Shown here: positions 25,054 through 35,100 of the stretch, in pieces | Position numbering within the stretch: the first letter of the stretch is position 1 | Layout of the letters: the number at the start of each line of letters is the position of its first letter | Assembly (NCBI RefSeq): GCF_007995085.1 | Contig: NZ_VOQS01000002.1 | Span: forward strand, 29,915-93,914 | Source: Paraburkholderia azotifigens | GTDB lineage: Bacteria; Pseudomonadota; Gammaproteobacteria; Burkholderiales; Burkholderiaceae | Direction: 5' to 3' | Length of the DNA: 64,000 nt | Made by a program: the position numbers and the translations under genes | The notes under the pieces: generated by a model | Databases searched by the model: none | What the model saw: only the letters and a program-made list of their open reading frames with translations | What the model was told of the DNA's origin: nothing

Positions 25054-26826
25054 TTATTCCGCTGATTCCGTCGATTCGGCCGCTGCGGCCGGCGTGGCTG
25101 GTGTCATCCACGACGCCACGCTGCGATCGATATTCGCGTGGCACGTGTAGAGCTTTGACGCATTGCGGCCGGGCATGTAGGCGATGGCAATGCGCGCCGG
25201 CAGGCTGAGCAGTGTGCTTTGCGAAATGATGGGTTGCTCCAGCCTCCCGACCATCCGGTTGCCCTCCCACTGTTCGCCGCCGTGAACGTTAGTTTTCGTG
25301 ATTTCGCGTTGTACGACATTCAGCCATTGGCTTGCAGAGAGCTTTTCCGCCCATTCCGCAGTGCGTTCATCCGCTGCCCGGTAGACGAACTTGATAGGCG
25401 TGTTGACCTCGAATTCCCGCGCCAATGCCTTGCCGTCGAGGCGCTTGTCATCCGGCGCTTCGAGGTTCGCGATCGACTGCGCAGCGAGCAGCATATTGCA
25501 GCGGTTTTGCCGGATCGTCGCGAGCGCATCATTGATCTCCGCGCACGCAAGGAACTTCAATTCGTCAATGCCGAGCGTCACGTGCGCCGGCCGCCTCGGA
25601 AGCATGCGCTTGATCTCCGCCGTCAGCTCAGCGATGTAAGCCTTCGTTGCGGCCTTCACAACCGGGTCAGCCAGGTCGCCGCGAACGTAGACGACAGCAT
25701 TATTCAATAGGCACGCTTCGATCGAATGGCCCTTGCGCTTGGCCGGCTGTGCAAAGGTATCGACGCGCGACCATTCGCGCAGCGAGTCGCGCAACGTGGA
25801 CAGATCACGGTCGCCAGCATTGCCGTGATCCTTCACATAGGCGAGCAATGACTTAATTGTGCCGTCAGTGTTTTCGAGCGCGTCATCGAGCAGCGCGCGT
25901 TCCTTTGCCTTGTAAACATCGGCATCGGTGCCGGCCGAGTCGAGATTGAAGGCGCGCACGATTCGCGTGCGGCGCTGCCTGAAATCGCCGCCGAGGAACG
26001 GATGCCATACGCCTTTGCCGCCCGGGTTCAGGTCGAGATAGACGAAGCGCCGGCCGGCCGCCCGTGCTTCGTTTTGCAGCAGGTACGGCAGGTAATCATC
26101 GCCTTTCGGATCGATGTAGAACACGCCGAATCCGAACCGTATGCATTGCTTGAACACACTTTGCAGCACGATACCCTTGCCGTAACTCGTCGGGCCAAGG
26201 ATTGCGTGATGTGTGGTGAAAAACTCTTTCAGATCGAAATAGATAGGCTGGTCGTGTTCGTCCAGGCCGTAAAAAATCTTGCCATCGGCGAAGTATTTTT
26301 CAGGCTCGAAGTCTTTAGCCTTGAGCGTCATGACCTCCTGACGCGCATCGACCAGTTGGTCGGTTTTCTGCGTGACACGCAGTGCGCGCCAGTAGTTTGA
26401 TAGCTTTGGCGACACGTAACGATCCCACACGAATCGCAGCACCAGGCCGTAGACGACTGCACCGGCGACGATCGGCCAGTATTGTCCGAGGCGGCCGGCG
26501 AGCCACGCGCCGTAACTCGAAGCCGCTTCTCCGAATGGCATTCCAGCCGAAATCACGAAGAGGAAGAGCCCGATGAGTGGGGCAAGGACCACCAGCAGCT
26601 CCAGCGCATACACGGAAATCCGACGCACGAGGAAGGTCACCAGATCGAGGAACGTTGGATCATTGGTACGCAACCGCCACGGCACGGGATGCAACACCGA
26701 TATCGTAAAGAGCGGAATAGCGATCACGATCCAATACCACGGACTGGACCATTGAAGCGTACGTTCGACCGCCACAAAGACGGTCGGCTGCACAGACTGC
26801 ATATTCACTGCGTCAGGAAAAAGCAC
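25054..26826 (-). CDS. type IV coupling protein (TraG/TraD/VirD4 family)
   Basis: A 590-residue membrane ATPase that would link a relaxosome to the transfer channel. Membrane helices occupy roughly residues 15-125. The ATPase domain has a P-loop ILGPTSYGKGIVLQ near residue 210, where the residue after Lys is Gly instead of Ser/Thr, followed by FYIDPKGDDYLPYLL. Walker B-like VTLGIDELKF and the sensor region NMLLAAQSIANLEA follow, and the tail is Ala/Glu-rich. I choose GTG 26826 because GGAGAAA lies 6 bases upstream; ATG 26802 is possible. It stands 28 kb from the virB genes, directly downstream of the structured RNA region. Confidence 0.8.
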   Translation of the reverse strand: MLFPDAVNMQSVQPTVFVAVERTLQWSSPWYWIVIAIPLFTISVLHPVPWRLRTNDPTFLDLVTFLVRRISVYALELLVVLAPLIGLFLFVISAGMPFGEAASSYGAWLAGRLGQYWPIVAGAVVYGLVLRFVWDRYVSPKLSNYWRALRVTQKTDQLVDARQEVMTLKAKDFEPEKYFADGKIFYGLDEHDQPIYFDLKEFFTTHHAILGPTSYGKGIVLQSVFKQCIRFGFGVFYIDPKGDDYLPYLLQNEARAAGRRFVYLDLNPGGKGVWHPFLGGDFRQRRTRIVRAFNLDSAGTDADVYKAKERALLDDALENTDGTIKSLLAYVKDHGNAGDRDLSTLRDSLREWSRVDTFAQPAKRKGHSIEACLLNNAVVYVRGDLADPVVKAATKAYIAELTAEIKRMLPRRPAHVTLGIDELKFLACAEINDALATIRQNRCNMLLAAQSIANLEAPDDKRLDGKALAREFEVNTPIKFVYRAADERTAEWAEKLSASQWLNVVQREITKTNVHGGEQWEGNRMVGRLEQPIISQSTLLSLPARIAIAYMPGRNASKLYTCHANIDRSVASWMTPATPAAAAESTESAE

Positions 26827-26849
26827 GGCTTTCTCCAGTTGTTGGGGGG

Positions 26850-28300
26850 AACCGGAGAGACTTTCGTCTCTCCGGTTTAGGGCCGGCGTGTGCCGAAGCA
26901 CGAACGGATTGCCTAAAAAGGCGCACCACCCTGCCGGGCAGATACGGTCTGCGGCCGTACAGCAATTGAAGGCTTCCCACACCCTCAACCTTGACGCGAT
27001 TGACGCAGGCTTGTGGCCTGTTTGTCGGTTGACGTACCGGATTTACAACCCGGATTGCCACAGCGAAGACGACGCGATAACGCCGTTTCTCTGGTTGCCA
27101 CTGGTCCACAAGGAACCGTCTTGACCACCGCTCTGACTGCTAGCGGGTTGACTTGCACGCGCCGAGGCGCGCGACTTGTTGCTGCCTTCGACCTCAAACA
27201 GCAGGCCGACTTGCTTACCGGCCCGACTTCGGCCGGGTTGCCTCCGGCCTTGTCGGCCGGCGTTTTCACTGCGTTTTGCTTCCACGACAAGCTCCTTTTC
27301 AAAGGGATCAATTACACGTTGGAGACCTTGGGAGACCAATCCCAAGACGGGCACGGCTACCAACCGCGCCCGTTCCAACATTCCATTGCGGGAACCACCC
27401 CGCATCTTCACGCTTACGTGTGCCGTGAACTTTCGGACAGGCTTTCGCCTGCTGTTTGCGCTTCGGACGAGTCGCGACAAACAGCTATGCGGCTTACGCC
27501 GCACGGCCCTACTGATCCACTCTCCCTCGCATAGCCATCGGGTTACCAGCCCGATATTGGCCTTAGCGATTCCCACGTTAGTGCAACGCTACTGAAGCTA
27601 AACAACGCTCCGGGGCACCACGCCTGCGCCTCAAGCAACAACAGAGAGGTGTTCCCTCTCGCCCATCAGGTTTTCAGCGGCCCGAGATTCCAAAGCGGCT
27701 CGCTTACCTGTTGTGCCGTCAACGGCTTCGTCTTCAGACAGGCTTGATGCCCCACCACATAGCGACCTCTGCGGCCGCATTTACACGCTTAAGCTATACA
27801 GCGACCCCTCCAGCTTTCGCCGGAAGGTGCCACGTGCGCCAGGTTTCCCCTTGCACGCCTGCGCCCTTTCGGAACGCCTCAGCAGCCTACGTGTGTGGCA
27901 CAGGTTCTACGGTTTCCCGCAGCCCCTGGGCGGTCCTAACGACAGCGAAGCTGTCTCCCGCTTTCACGCTACACAGGAACCTGGCGCATTTCCTCGCCGA
28001 GCCCGTTTCCGTGTCGCCCAACCTCTTCCCCATGCTGCGCGGGGGATTGAGTCGAAGGACGGAATTACACCGTCCAGCGCTCGTCGTAGTCGTACCAGCG
28101 CCATTACGCGCATACGACTTCAGCACACTCGGCACGGTTGGTAGCCGTGCCTTGAGCCTTGCGGCTCGCGTGAAGTGATGGAATTTGGGGGTGGTCAGCC
28201 CCCAAAGTTACTGCGTTGGAAGCTGCCCCAGTCCGTGTAACCGCTCGCGCGTTACACCACTTCGGGCAACCAGGTAATGCAAGGGTTGGTTGCCCTTGTG
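26850..28300 (-). ncRNA. candidate giant structured RNA (about 1.4 kb)
   Basis: No frame here gives a convincing protein, yet perfect hairpins are dense. Minus-strand GNRA-capped stems are at 26850-26877 (12 bp, GAAA), 27438-27451 (GAAA), 27488-27503 (GUAA), 27806-27827 (GAAA), 27861-27877 (GAAA), 27907-27922 (GAAA) and 28154-28167 (GCAA). A UUCG stem is at 26890-26901. Other stems are at 27244-27260, 27328-27346, 27537-27555, 27644-27660, 28057-28075, 28088-28119 and 28184-28206. Hairpins 28131-28151 (loop CUACCAA) and 27347-27373 (loop UUGGUAG) have complementary loops. Several stems need G-U pairs present only on the minus strand. The 5' end is uncertain; more hairpins reach 28330. The coupling-protein gene follows. 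Confidence 0.6.
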
Positions 28301-28329
28301 CTGCATCGCTGGGCCGCTTGTGATGGCCC
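28235..28329. repeat. hairpins upstream of the structured RNA
   Basis: GTGTAAC/GTTACAC (28235-28257), a 9-bp stem GGGCAACCA/TGGTTGCCC (28264-28295) and GGGCC/GGCCC near 28309-28329 occur in succession. A near-copy of the last element lies some 40 bp downstream (GGGTCGCTTGTGACGGCC). They may be the 5' part of the same RNA or a control region between the divergent genes. Confidence 0.5.
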
Positions 28330-28410
28330 CGGCGACGCAGAGTGATGCTTGCGCGCTAGGGTCGCTTGTGACGGCCAGCGAAAGTAGTGTAGTTGCAACG
28401 TATGAAGAAA

Positions 28411-28440
28411 GCACGCTTCGCGTGCGGAATCTCTTATAAT
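28411..28440 (+). promoter_or_regulatory. -10 box and hairpin before the 28.5-kb gene
   Basis: TATAAT at 28435-28440 is a consensus -10 box for the plus strand, although the position expected for the -35 box holds a hairpin (GCACG-CTTCG-CGTGC, 28411-28425) rather than TTGACA. Read on the minus strand, the hairpin is followed by TTTCTT and could be a terminator. Confidence 0.4.
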
Positions 28441-28563
28441 TAGCCGGGAATGCGAAGCATGCCGGATAACTGGAAAGCCTTATGCAGCAAGGCTCTGCAT
28501 TATCAATGAATGGACTCCTACGCAATATGCACGTCGCATAATCGAGCGATTCACAACGCATAT

Positions 28564-29277
28564 ATGAGCGAAAGAAAACGTCAGGTCATCCGGTACAAGA
28601 CATTGCTGATGCAACGGCTGCTCGATCTCGTCAGGCACGGCTACCACCATCACGTGTCGGGCGTGGTGAGCGCCGGGCGTGCGCAGGCGCTTTGCGAGAA
28701 GTTCGAGGAACGGTATGACGTGTTCCTGAACATGAACCAGCGTGCCTACCGGAAGGCGCTCGGCAAGGCGAACGCGCGGCTGATGCTCGCTGACCTTGAG
28801 CGCGGCGATTCGTTGCACTGGTTTCTGATGGTCACAGACGGCGAGCACGCCGCGCACAGGCTAGAAAATCTGAAAGACGCGCTCGCACATGGAGGGCGTG
28901 TACATGTATCCGGCTACGAGCTGCTGAGACTGCCTCACTCAAAGGCGGCCGGCGGTGGCGTCCGGCTCACCTGGCGGATGACGACCGAGACTGAGCGACA
29001 ATGGCGTTTCCAGATTCGCTCAACGGTGCGCTCCCGGCGCGCCGATGATCTGGTCGCCGGCCTCGTGCGGTCGCTCTACCAGACACCGGGTTTTCACACG
29101 ACGCGCTATCAGGTCGGCAAGCTCGTCGCGTTCCTGTCCGCCGAGTGGGAACGTTCCGGCCGGAAGGTCGAGACGCTGCCGCTGCCGGGCGCCCTGCCCT
29201 ACGTGCGCCGCATGGCGGACGAAGATTTCACGCTGGACGACTGGCTTGCCGGTCACGCTGCGCGCCACGACAACTGA
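28564..29277 (+). CDS. conserved plasmid-type protein of unknown function
   Basis: About 237 residues from ATG 28564 (MSERKRQVIRYKTLLMQRLLDLVRHGYHHHVSGVVSAGRAQALCEKFEERYDVFLNMNQRAYRKALGKANARLMLADLERGDSLHWFLMVTDGEHAAHRL...). The alternative start at 28510 adds 18 residues. Basic N-terminal helices and a His-rich YHHHVSG motif are visible, but I cannot name a family. It is followed after 11 bp by another small plasmid-type protein and both read away from the structured RNA. GC content is typical of the host. Confidence 0.6.
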   Translation: MSERKRQVIRYKTLLMQRLLDLVRHGYHHHVSGVVSAGRAQALCEKFEERYDVFLNMNQRAYRKALGKANARLMLADLERGDSLHWFLMVTDGEHAAHRLENLKDALAHGGRVHVSGYELLRLPHSKAAGGGVRLTWRMTTETERQWRFQIRSTVRSRRADDLVAGLVRSLYQTPGFHTTRYQVGKLVAFLSAEWERSGRKVETLPLPGALPYVRRMADEDFTLDDWLAGHAARHDN

Positions 29278-29288
29278 CCGAGGTGACG

Positions 29289-29639
29289 ATGAGCAATGTA
29301 CAGACACAGGCGGACGTGGTGACGTTCACGGCGGACCAATGGAAGAACGAGCAGGCTTCCGAAGCCCTTGGCGTGACCAAGTCAGTGCCGAAAAAGAAGG
29401 AGCCGACACCGGGCATGAAGGCGATACTCGTTCCCGACGAAAGCTTCCGGAGAGCGAAGAAACAGATGAAGGCCTATCCGGCATTCCGGCCGGCGCTGGA
29501 CCTGCCGGAAGTCATTGGCGCGATGATCGACGTGTGCGCCGCCGATCCGGCGCTGATGGAACGCGTCATCCGCCGGATCGTAGAATCGCGCAAGGCGCAG
29601 CTCGCCGCAATGGAGAGTGGCGCGATGGCGGCCCCGTGA
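29289..29639 (+). CDS. small plasmid protein of unknown function
   Basis: A 116-residue protein starting at ATG 29289 (MSNVQTQADVVTFTADQWKNEQASEALGVTKSVPKKKEPTPGMKAILVPDESFRRAKKQMKAYPAFRPALDLPEVIGAMIDVCAADPALMERVIRRIVESRKAQ). The frame extends upstream into the neighbouring gene, but the ribosome-site-like GAGG and the short intergenic gap fit 29289. The helical C-terminal half resembles a dimerisation or DNA-binding helix bundle. It probably forms an operon with the previous gene. Confidence 0.6.
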   Translation: MSNVQTQADVVTFTADQWKNEQASEALGVTKSVPKKKEPTPGMKAILVPDESFRRAKKQMKAYPAFRPALDLPEVIGAMIDVCAADPALMERVIRRIVESRKAQLAAMESGAMAAP

Positions 29640-29708
29640 CCAGGGCTTGCGTCGACCACGGGACAACTACCCGCAAGGTTAGGGAAGAACAAAAATTGGG
29701 GGGACTGC

Positions 29709-31061
29709 ATGGAAGGCTTCCTGGTCCAGCACGCCACACGCAAACAGACCGTATTTGCCGGAACGACAGCGCTGCTCATCGTGCTCACCCTGGCGATCGC
29801 CGCCCCGCGTGCGAGCCTGGCGCTACCCGCCGTTGGACCTTTCATGCCGATGTGCGCGCTGACCGTGTTCACGACCGCCGGCATCGCCACCTTCCTGCTC
29901 GGCGCGCAGTTCACCGTAACCCGTCAGCCAGTCCTGGGAGCGCTTGGTGGCGCATATGCCTTCACCGCGCTGACAGTGGCCCTGCAACTGCTGACGTTCC
30001 CGGGCGTTTTTACGCCCACCGGCCTTCTGGGCGCCGGCCCATATAGCGCCGCCTGGATGTGGGTGTTCTGGCACGGCGGGTTTCCGTTCTTCGTGATCCT
30101 GGCCGCGTTGACGCGCGACCGGTTTGCACGCCGGCCGATCAGCACAACACACGTTGGCCTGTGGGCGGGGGCGCTGATCGGCGGGCCAGTCATGATCGGT
30201 GCCGTACTTGGCGGATTCGCCATCTACGCCCAGCTGCCGCCCGCTCTCAATCCGGCGAGCGACGCAGGCACATTCCTGAACGGCACGACGGCCCCCGTCA
30301 TCTGGTCGCTCAACGTCATGGCGATGGTCGTCGTGTTGTGGACGGGCCGCCTGCGCGCCATGCTCGACCTGTGGCTATCGATCGCAGTACTCGCCTGTTT
30401 CACTGATACCAGCCTGAACCTGTTGAGCGCGGGGCGATTTACCGTGGGCTGGTATCTCGCCCGGCTATTCAGCATGTTTGCGCCCGGCATACTGGTTTGT
30501 GTGCTGGTGTGGAACGTTACCGTACTTTACCGGCGGCTTTTCGAGGCCCATGCATCGTTGCTGCAGATGTCTGTCCGCGATGCGCTGACGGGAATCTACA
30601 ACCGTAGCTATTTCAACGAGCAGTTCCACAAAGAGTTTGATCGTGCCAGACGCCATCGTCTGCCCCTGTCGCTCATCATGATCGACGTCGATCATTTCAA
30701 GCAGTACAACGATGCCTTTGGGCATCTCGAGGGCGACGCGTGTCTGGTCGCGGTGGCATCTGCCCTGGCCGGAACCGTCCGCCGCCCGGGCGATTTTGTC
30801 GCCCGTTATGGCGGAGAGGAATTCGCTATCGTCCTGCCCGATACGGGCCAACGTGACGCTGGAGCAATCGCGGAACGAGCTCGGGAGGCGGTGCTACGCC
30901 TTGGTCTGGAGACACAGACTGCGTTCGGATGCGTAACGGTCAGCGCGGGGTGTGCCACGCTAACGGAAGGCAACGTGAATGGTCCTGACGAACTGGTCGA
31001 TGCAGCCGACGCAGCGCTCTACCGCGCAAAAGGCGCGGGGCGCAACCGGAGTCATCTTTAG
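29709..31061 (+). CDS. MASE4-type diguanylate cyclase
   Basis: A 450-residue membrane protein that makes the second messenger c-di-GMP. Residues 15-270 form about eight membrane helices resembling the MASE4 sensor domain. A GGDEF domain follows: SVRDALTGIYNRSYFNEQF, DHFKQYNDAFGHLEGD and the active site RYGGEEFAI near residue 370. The inhibitory I-site RPGD lies five residues before GGEEF, so product feedback is expected. GGGGGG precedes its ATG. c-di-GMP could link it to the pilus or the VpsR-like regulator in this window, but there is no direct evidence. Confidence 0.92.
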   Translation: MEGFLVQHATRKQTVFAGTTALLIVLTLAIAAPRASLALPAVGPFMPMCALTVFTTAGIATFLLGAQFTVTRQPVLGALGGAYAFTALTVALQLLTFPGVFTPTGLLGAGPYSAAWMWVFWHGGFPFFVILAALTRDRFARRPISTTHVGLWAGALIGGPVMIGAVLGGFAIYAQLPPALNPASDAGTFLNGTTAPVIWSLNVMAMVVVLWTGRLRAMLDLWLSIAVLACFTDTSLNLLSAGRFTVGWYLARLFSMFAPGILVCVLVWNVTVLYRRLFEAHASLLQMSVRDALTGIYNRSYFNEQFHKEFDRARRHRLPLSLIMIDVDHFKQYNDAFGHLEGDACLVAVASALAGTVRRPGDFVARYGGEEFAIVLPDTGQRDAGAIAERAREAVLRLGLETQTAFGCVTVSAGCATLTEGNVNGPDELVDAADAALYRAKGAGRNRSHL

Positions 31062-31255
31062 CTCCAGGTGTCGAAAAAAACGAGGTACCGGCTGACAAAA
31101 ATGGGCGTCAGCACTGAGCGGGCACGAGTTCAGAGTGCGCTGCTGCTCGAGCAGTCCGGCAAATGAGCTGTCACGCTCACCCGCCGGACCCTGTCGAGCC
31201 TCTTGACGACATCGATGACCAGACCGCTCGCTCGTCAGGAAGAGACAACTAACGA

Positions 31256-31744
31256 TTACGAACCGCTGGAGTCTGTCGTTGCCGGCTTGGCGACTTTATG
31301 ATGCTTCATGGACGTACGGGTGTGCGTATTGGTTTTGCCGCTGATCTGCGCACTCGTGCCGTCCTCGGCGCGCGCAGCACCCTTGTCGGCGTCAGTCGAA
31401 TTCATCCCGCTCGTATTCGCTGCACCTTCGGTACTCATGTGGCTCGACGACATGCCACCTGCACTGGTGCCAGCGCCGGTTCCCGCGGTACCGGGTGTGG
31501 CCGGCGCAGCCGCGCCGAGCTTCGCGCCGGCATTCACGCCCGCGTTTGCACCGGCATTCGCACCGGTCGTCGTGCCGCCCGTGCCGCCCGTATCGGTGCC
31601 AACCGTTGCGCTCATCGTGCTTTTCCCGCCGAGCGTGCCCGTACCCGCCGTGCTGCCAGTATCGGTGCCTGCTGCGAATGCCATTGACGAGATAAGAACC
31701 GTCACACCGGTTGCAGCCAAGAGAGTCCAACGCTTCGTCTTCAT
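31256..31744 (-). CDS. small secreted Gly/Thr/Ala-rich protein
   Basis: About 162 residues from ATG 31744 (after GGAGAATTCGG), with signal peptide MKTKRWTLLAATGVTVLISSMAFA. The mature part consists of low-complexity Gly, Thr, Ala and Ser (GTDTGSTAGTGTLGG, NAGANAGVNAGAK) and a basic end (TRTSMKHHKVAKP). Such proteins are common in Burkholderia envelopes, with unknown role. An upstream in-frame start at 31762 is less likely. Confidence 0.65.
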   Translation of the reverse strand: MKTKRWTLLAATGVTVLISSMAFAAGTDTGSTAGTGTLGGKSTMSATVGTDTGGTGGTTTGANAGANAGVNAGAKLGAAAPATPGTAGTGAGTSAGGMSSSHMSTEGAANTSGMNSTDADKGAARAEDGTSAQISGKTNTHTRTSMKHHKVAKPATTDSSGS

Positions 31745-31762
31745 CCGAATTCTCCAAAACAA

Positions 31763-32195
31763 GTTGCGGTGAGTGGATTCTATGAAGACGCTTTGGCCTC
31801 ACACGTTACCAGTTGTTTCGGGAAGCAACAGCATGAACCAAAGGCAGTACACGATTCCTATATAGAAGAGCGGCATATTCGCTCGAAGCCGTTGCATGCT
31901 GTCACACTCTTCCGGCGCAAGGTTTGCACTGGGACATTTTCCGGGTTTGCCTTCGTGACAATTTTCCACGCGCCTTGACGGAAACGTCGGCTGCTGCGCG
32001 GTATCCGGCGTGCTTCTCATCGCTTCCGAAGACAAAGACCGACGAATACGGCCAGTCGAGGATCGCTCTTTCCGTGGCGAAATCCGTGGCTGCTCGAACT
32101 TCAGAAATACGGGGTTACTGTCGATATCCGGTAAAGACATTATCGAGGATTCTATGATTCGCACCTCGCGTCCCCCAATAAAAGGAAAAGAACTC
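31763..32195. other. region upstream of the helicase-nuclease gene
   Basis: About 430 bp. Short antisense frames here have no support. The plus strand has two candidate starts for the next gene: ATG 32154 after GAGGAT, and ATG 32196 after AAAGGAAAAG. The frame is open back to 32010, but the extra residues look unlike the rest of the protein. Confidence 0.4.
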
Positions 32196-35100
32196 ATGCC
32201 GATGATTTCCGGAGCCCGGGAACTCCCCTCGCAACACCTGACTGTGCGAGTTCCGTGGCATGACAGCGATTGGAACGGGGCCATCTGCAAGAGCCCGTGT
32301 GAGAACACGGCATGCATGGTATTGCCCCGCATCGGAACGGGAAGGTCGGACGCCAGAGAGGCCGCGTTCGCTGGCAAATCGATTCAGGGATTCGCGGACC
32401 ACGACCTGCCACCGTGTGTCGACGAACACGGCACTTTCATGGCGAGTTTTCCAGTCGAAAGGTTGAAGAAGCACCCGTACCAGTTCGCCGATACCCATGC
32501 GCATTTCTCCGACACCCCTCTCAGGTTCGAGCCCTTCGCCGCCGCAGCCATCCCGTTTCGCTGGATGCTGAAGGAGACGGCAGAGGGATCGAAGAAACTC
32601 AGGACGGCGGGCCTCGCGAAAGAGCTACTGCTGGGCTATGATCCGACTCGCGAGCCCGTGATGGACGACAACATCCCCGACACCTGGGTTCAGGAAGGCA
32701 CGAATCAGCGGGTGTTGCTGGATACGTTCTTCAGCGCCATCCGCAAGAACGAATCCCTCGTTTTTTTCTACGCCAAACGCACTCCTTTGTCCGACTCGAA
32801 CCGGCGAGTCATCGTGGGCGTGGGACGTGTCACGGGGAAGGGAGAGCCGGTCGAATACCGCTACGCATCCGGCAAACGCTCGAGTGACGCCATTTCAGGC
32901 TTCCTTTGGGAACGCTCGATTGCGCATTCGATTCGCCTCGACGACAAGGGCCCCGTCGATGGCTTCCTGTTGCCGTATCGGGCGCTGCTCGAACGCGCTG
33001 AAAGCGACGAATCGCTCGACCTCGAACGCTTCGTCGCATTCGCTCCGGAAGAGGCATTCGAGCAATACTCCTTCGGTTCCGAGCTGCTGAGCCAGGACAA
33101 CGCGATCGCATCGCTGCTGTCGATCGAACGCGCGCTACACGAGATGGCGACGCTCTCGGATGGGCCATGGAACGAATATCGCGGCTGGATCGATCGCGAG
33201 CTCAACCGGCTATGGAAGCTTCGAGGCCCGTATCCGGGTTTCGGAGCGGCGCTCGTAGCGCTGGGTGTTGAACGCGGAAATCTGCTCGCATGGCACCTGA
33301 CCGCACGCATCCATGAAGACAACGCACGTTCCGCCTGGGACATCTTCGAAGAAACGCTCGGCGCGCCACACGCGCTGCCGAAGCATCTGCAAGTGTGCGT
33401 GGGACCCACGCTCGCCGAGAAGTGGGGCCAACTGGACGAAGGCCGCAAGGATCTGCTGAAGTTGCTGAGCCGCTTCGAACTGAGCAACGATCAGGCTTGC
33501 TACTGGTACGGAGACGGCCGCAACAAAGACCATCCCGACATCACGGATGAGCAGCTCCGCAAGAACCTCTATCTGCTGTTCGAGACCCGCGTCGAGCAAT
33601 CCCTGCCGTTCGGTGCGGTCGACCGAGGTCTTTTCAATGCGCGAGAGCTCGAGGGGCGCCATGAACTGCCATTGGAAAGCCGCGTCTACGAAAGCACAGA
33701 TCTTCGCCGTGTGCGGGCACTGATCATCGATCGGCTGGAACGCGCCGCAGTTGACGAAGGGCATACCATCCTGCCCGCCGAGTGGATCATTGACCGCGTT
33801 CGGAACATGCCGATCGAGCCACCATGCAGTTTGGACGCCGACCTCCTTCCGCTGCTCGACAAGAGGCTCGCACCGGTGCTGGCACTCGTCGAAAGCGAAG
33901 GCAGGCGTTTTTATCAGCTCGGCCGATATGCGCAGACCCGTTCATGCATCGCCGACGAGATCGCCGCGCGTCACGAAGAGGCGAGCCTCGAGGAAGAACA
34001 CGACTGGCAGAAGCTGGTCAACGACGCCATCGATCATTCGAACCCGACACCCGAATGGGACGAACTGGAACTCAGCGCCCGCGGGGAAAAAGCGGCGGCG
34101 CTGCGAACGATCTACCAATCGCACGTCAGCGTGCTGATGGGCGCTGCCGGAACCGGCAAGAGCACGCTCATCAAGGCCCTGTCCCTGATACCGGAAGTCA
34201 GGCGCCAAGGCATGCTGCTGCTCGCGCCGACCGGCAAGGCGCGCGTGCGCCTCGAACAGGCGAGCGGCATGGCCGGGCAAGGCAAGACGATTGCGCAGTT
34301 TCTGCATGCTTACCGGCGCTACGATGGCAAGACGGGCCGCTACTACATACACCCGGGCGCCGCCCGCTGCGCGGATTATCGCACGGTCGTCATCGACGAA
34401 TGCTCGATGCTGACCGAAGACCAGTTCGCCGCCACGCTCGACGCGCTGCAGAACGTCGATCGCCTGATACTCGTCGGTGATCCCAAGCAGTTGCCGCCTA
34501 TCGGTGCGGGCCGGCCATACGTCGATATCTGCCGCGAACTGACGCCCCAAGGCGTCGAGTTGATGAGTCCGCGTGTCGCGAAGGGTTATGCCGAGCTGCG
34601 CGTCACACGTCGTCAGGCGGCTGGCGAAGCACGCATCGACCTGGCATTCGCCAACCTGTTCTCTGATACCGGTCACGACGAAGCGCCGAGCGATCTGTGG
34701 GATCGCGTTGCACAAGGCAACGGGGACCGGATCGAAGCGGTTCATTGGAACACCCCCGACGAGCTCGATCGGTCCATACGCGATTCGCTCAGGAAAGAGC
34801 TGCCGCTCTCGTCCGTCGACGATTCGATTCGATTTGAACAAAGCTATGGCGGAACCGAATACGAGGGAAAGGTCTATTTCTGGCCGAGGAAGAACAGCGA
34901 AACGGAAGGCGGTGCCGCCTCGAAAGCAGAGAGTTGGCAGATTCTTTCTCCGCTGCGTCAGTCGCTGGCCGGCTCCGACGCGCTGAATCGGCAGTTGCAA
35001 AATCACTTTCGCACCTGGGCTCTCGAACTGAGCGCCAAGACGCACAGCCGGCGCATTCCCCGGCCTATGGGCCCGCATAGACTACTCTGGGGCGATAAGG

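Noticed and set aside
27013..28178. Plus-strand ORFs of 139-173 residues in the structured RNA region
   Set aside because: They have no ribosome sites and low-complexity Arg/Pro/Ser/Leu composition, and they overlap the strong hairpins. They look like frames opened by chance in structured RNA, as seen in rRNA regions.
26850..28300. Group II intron
   Set aside because: The 28088-28119 hairpin vaguely resembles domain V, but there is no reverse transcriptase, no GUGYG 5' end and no canonical domain V/VI pair.
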